Source: Lomentospora prolificans (Eukaryota; Ascomycota; Sordariomycetes; Microascales; Microascaceae). Taken from it: a DNA stretch of 64,000 nt. Location: positions 2,852,001 to 2,916,000 of the forward strand of contig JARFXM010000004.1 in NCBI GenBank assembly GCA_029532625.1, given 5' to 3'. Shown one piece after another: positions 61,001-64,000 of this stretch. The translations under genes were made by a program, and so were the position numbers. Below the pieces are notes generated by a model, which saw nothing but the letters and a program-made list of their open reading frames with translations, was not told the origin of the DNA and did no database searches. Each line of letters starts with the position of its first letter. Position 1 is the first letter of the stretch.

Positions 61001-62029
61001 AGAAAACATGGATCGTTCATAGGCGTAGCCAATTCAGCGCCGCCTTGGCGGAGAGCATCCTGGAGTGGCACCGAGGCAAACGCTGAATGATACCGTGGAC
61101 CGTGGCCCAGTGAGTGAAGAAATTACACGACGTCAGCACACCCTACGTAGAGTACTGCACATACTCCACCCAATCTGGTCTGGGGAACCGTTACGTATCG
61201 AGATACATCGTTTCTCTCCAATATGAACCTTCGACAAATCACGTCATTCCTGGCGATTGATTGGATGAGATTATGCGGCCTGGGCCCCGTCGACATATCG
61301 AATGGGTTTTTAGAGGATGCGGTTGTCTCGGGTTGAGGGGCGGGGCTGGAGGAGTGGAACTCGGACTGGGTTTGTCGAAGGCGTATCATCCCTTTGAGCC
61401 CCGGAGAAGCTGGCCCGCTGCACACATCAGTGCAGCGCTCCCTATCCATCTTGGTGGAGAGTCTACTGGATCTTCGATATCCTGAGGCATCGCTCAGAAG
61501 TAAGAATTGAACAAGAAACAACACGGAGCAGCCTCTGATCCCGTGTTCCCCCTTCACCTCCGTGGAAATTCCGGGCTCGTTTTGTCTCAGATTGCTGGCC
61601 TGACGAACACCAGCCAACAACTTTCCGGGACTGGATCAACATTCAAGGGCAATGGATATATTGGATGAATTGACCGAAGGCCAGCATTCAAACTCAAGAG
61701 AGCCCAAGTGCACGAAGTCTCCAATTTTGGTAGAGTGACCATGCCGGGCACATAACTAGCCGAAATGCGTTCAGATATACCAAACACGATCGTAGTTCCC
61801 AGTCGCGAAACAGACGCAGGAGGGCTCTAGAATACTTGACGACCCTTTTCTCTAAGCCATGATCCGCCTGGAACTAAAAAGAACATTAAGGTCTGATGAG
61901 AGCTAGCCAAGGTGGTTATCGAGCATCCCGATGTCTACCTGACGTTAAGAGAAGAATTGACCTTCGATCGATCTCCCCATTGACGCATAGATGTTTCCCA
62001 CCATCAGCAGGGATCCGCCCTCATACTCC

Positions 62030-62383
62030 TCAAAAGTCAAGTCTCTTCGCGGTAGTGTCCACGGGCAATTGTCTTTCGGGCTTGAAAGCTCCTGCGATTA
62101 AGCTCCCTGCCCCTGCGACGATCATGCTACACGACCACACCTCCTTCCTCTCCACCCCGTCACTGCACACAAGGGCCTCCCTTGACGAGTAAAGGCCCGG
62201 ACGGCGAGCGTCGACAATGCCGTGAAGCTTATGGCCCTGTGAACTGGGACAGGCTTCTATTAGAAGCGTGCCTGTCCTTGCACAGAGCTTGATTCCCAGT
62301 GCGTCTGGCGCCGTCGAGACAATGGGGAGAAAGGTCAGAAAATGACCGGCTTCAATCGCCGAAGGGCTCGGGAAATCAATTCC
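62030..62383 (-). other. 117-codon stopless frame without a start codon, possible gene relic
   Basis: The frame is open from just after a TAA at 62386-62384 to a TGA at 62030. Its only ATG is late in the frame. The translation has balanced composition and segments such as FLPIVSTAPDALGIKLCA and GHKLHGIVDARRPGLYSS, more protein-like than random sequence of this GC content. I do not recognise a family. It could be an exon of an undetected gene or a fragment of a dead one. Confidence 0.2.
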
Positions 62384-64000
62384 TTATCTCTTTCACTTCA
62401 ATCATTGTATATTTTCGGAAATACCACTGCGAATATCGAGGTAGATAGCGTCAGATTGGACACGTTGGATCCCGACGGCACCCTTGATCGTCGCTGTTGG
62501 TCACCTTTTTATACTGAACTCCATGCGGATATTATCGACGTGAAGGGCCAACAATAGGATCCTGCGAATCGATATCGGGGTTTGATGCTCTACCTTGGTA
62601 GACCCGTTCAGAATCGGATGCTGAATTGTTTAGTCAGCCCAAAGAATTATGGTCTACTCAGCCGAAAAGGCCTTCGTTGCATGAAGTGTCACAGAGTCTT
62701 GAGACATCTGCGGGTAAATATCAATTGAGACGCAAGACTACAAAGCGACTGGTCCCACGTGTGCCAAGGCGAAGATCCCGTGTACCATAATGATGCCATT
62801 TCTTCCACGCCGTTTGCGGATGCTGGGATAGTCGGCGTAGGCGCTCAATTTACATCGCTTATGGCCTCAAAGCCCCTTGAGAGGGGAGTTGATGCTCCAC
62901 ACCATGTTCTGGAAGCACGCGCTATTCGCGATGCCGGCCAACTCGTTGATATGTACCGAGCTACCCTCCCGCTTATCAGTGGCCGTCTCTCAGATACCAG
63001 TTGAATCGATACTGCCCACTTGCACATCATCATGTTAGCCGTGTGGGATTTCCGGCGCAGCAACTCCAGGCCGAACCTGAGCCGCGACTCTAGAAGGCTC
63101 GCTAACGGCGTGCTTCTGACGGTTCCTCGAAACTAGGAGGCGTGTTTGGACACCGGCCCGGTCTCCATTAAGGATCCTGGTCTATTTCACGAGCGCTCTC
63201 AAGATACACGTGAAGACCGCGAAAACTATCATGACGCCTACGGGGTCCTTTAGCGGATTCTGATCCCCGAATGAAACTTCAGACGACGGTCATGAATCAA
63301 GGCCATCTCTAAACGAAGTGCTCTGATCTGCGGTTGGCAGATTGGTTCATCCTGAGCGGCTATCGTTCTGGCCACACTTCTCTTGGAGACGCGTCGGTTG
63401 TTCGGGGCTGTTCATCAACGGCGGAGTAAAATCTCGCTCGAAATCTCCTATCTTGTACCCTTCGAACCCCCTTGCGTCTGATTCGAGTCATTAGGAAATA
63501 ATAGGTGGAGATCTCGCTTCTTGCCGGGCAACAAGCACAATCCATCACAAGCTGGCTAGCATAACGCAGAGTATAACCCGTCCCAACATGGTGGGCTCGA
63601 GTGGTGAGAAGCGGTTTGCACGTTTCCACCATTGCCTGTATATTGGATATCCATCGTTGCTACTCACCCGTCAGGCGGGGATCGGGAGGCTTAGGAGGGT
63701 TTAAGCATGTTCATTCTTGCACCTCCTCCAGGCGAGGGCCGTACGCGCATTAACAAGCACTTTCCCACGCTGGGACGATCAGCGTTCACCCGCGCTTTGT
63801 GGCGGATGGGTGCTGAGCTTCTCTACGAGGCGCAGACTCATCATGCGTAGAAATGGGGCGACCCAGAGAGGCTTTTGGAGAAGCGCTTGAAGGCTGCTGC
63901 ACGAATATATTAATCCGGCGAGCAAGCGAATGGGTGTGGCTGCCTTCCCGTCGCGGAGAGGAAATTGCGCGTAAATTATCTCTCCAATGGCCGAGATCAC

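Larger units (their letters stand above)
57919..64000. other. Gene-poor right flank, no intact gene recognised
   Basis: About 6 kb. The first 600 bp should be the promoter of the Ser/Pro-rich gene and include a (CT)n microsatellite at about 58022-58048. A T-run lies at about 59886-59902. Open frames up to about 190 codons exist (59208-59786 minus, 59179-59637 minus, 60080-60457 minus, 61123-61620 minus), but they overlap one another or start without ATG and match no family I know. The last one (63779-64000 minus) runs into the edge and could be the end of a gene starting outside. The texture resembles the decayed left region. Confidence 0.45.

Overview
The window is nuclear DNA of a filamentous ascomycete (Pezizomycotina, most likely Sordariomycetes). 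Genes carry short introns of about 50-140 nt with GT...AG ends, GC content is near 50 percent, and the gene set is typical of the group: a bacterial-type catalase-peroxidase, a Git3-family receptor with a very long third loop, a MUS-30/LSH remodeller, ATP25, and a LYC1-like acetyltransferase. Species cannot be fixed from sequence alone. Exons were assembled by hand from splice signals and reading frame, so junctions are predictions.

Left part (1-9150). A gene resembling the RNAi factor Arb1 runs off the left edge on the minus strand. It is followed by a two-exon inositol polyphosphate multikinase (minus). About 5.8 kb then holds no intact gene. It contains a decayed amino-acid/choline-type permease (about 7290-8240, plus strand) with in-frame stops and a frameshift, and two uncertain open frames.

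Core block A (9150-18758): katG (plus), the spliceosomal helicase PRP22 (plus), and the ribosome-biogenesis factor ESF1 (minus, convergent with PRP22). A gene-free stretch of about 8.1 kb follows, with a palindrome, a short minisatellite and homopolymer tracts.

Core block B (26897-45915): a Git3-type GPCR (plus); a class I glutamine-amidotransferase-like protein (minus), divergent from exopolyphosphatase PPX1 (plus); ATP25 (minus), head-to-head with the mitochondrial RNA polymerase RPO41 (plus); a small secreted cysteine-rich protein (plus, four exons); and an Arc1-type tRNA-binding cofactor (minus), divergent from a six-exon MUS-30/LSH helicase (plus).

Block C (46782-57918): an unrecognised acidic repeat protein (plus), a type II membrane nucleotide pyrophosphatase/phosphodiesterase (minus), a LYC1-like GNAT enzyme (minus), and a long Ser/Pro-rich protein with a consensus N-myristoylation start (minus). 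The last 6 kb has no recognisable gene, only decayed-looking open frames.

Most genes are housekeeping. Themes that recur are mitochondrial gene expression (RPO41, ATP25, possibly an Arc1 isoform), phosphate and inositol-phosphate metabolism (IPMK, PPX1, NPP) and RNA processing (PRP22, ESF1). I see no multi-gene cluster that looks like a new biological system. The more interesting leads are single-gene features listed in the findings.
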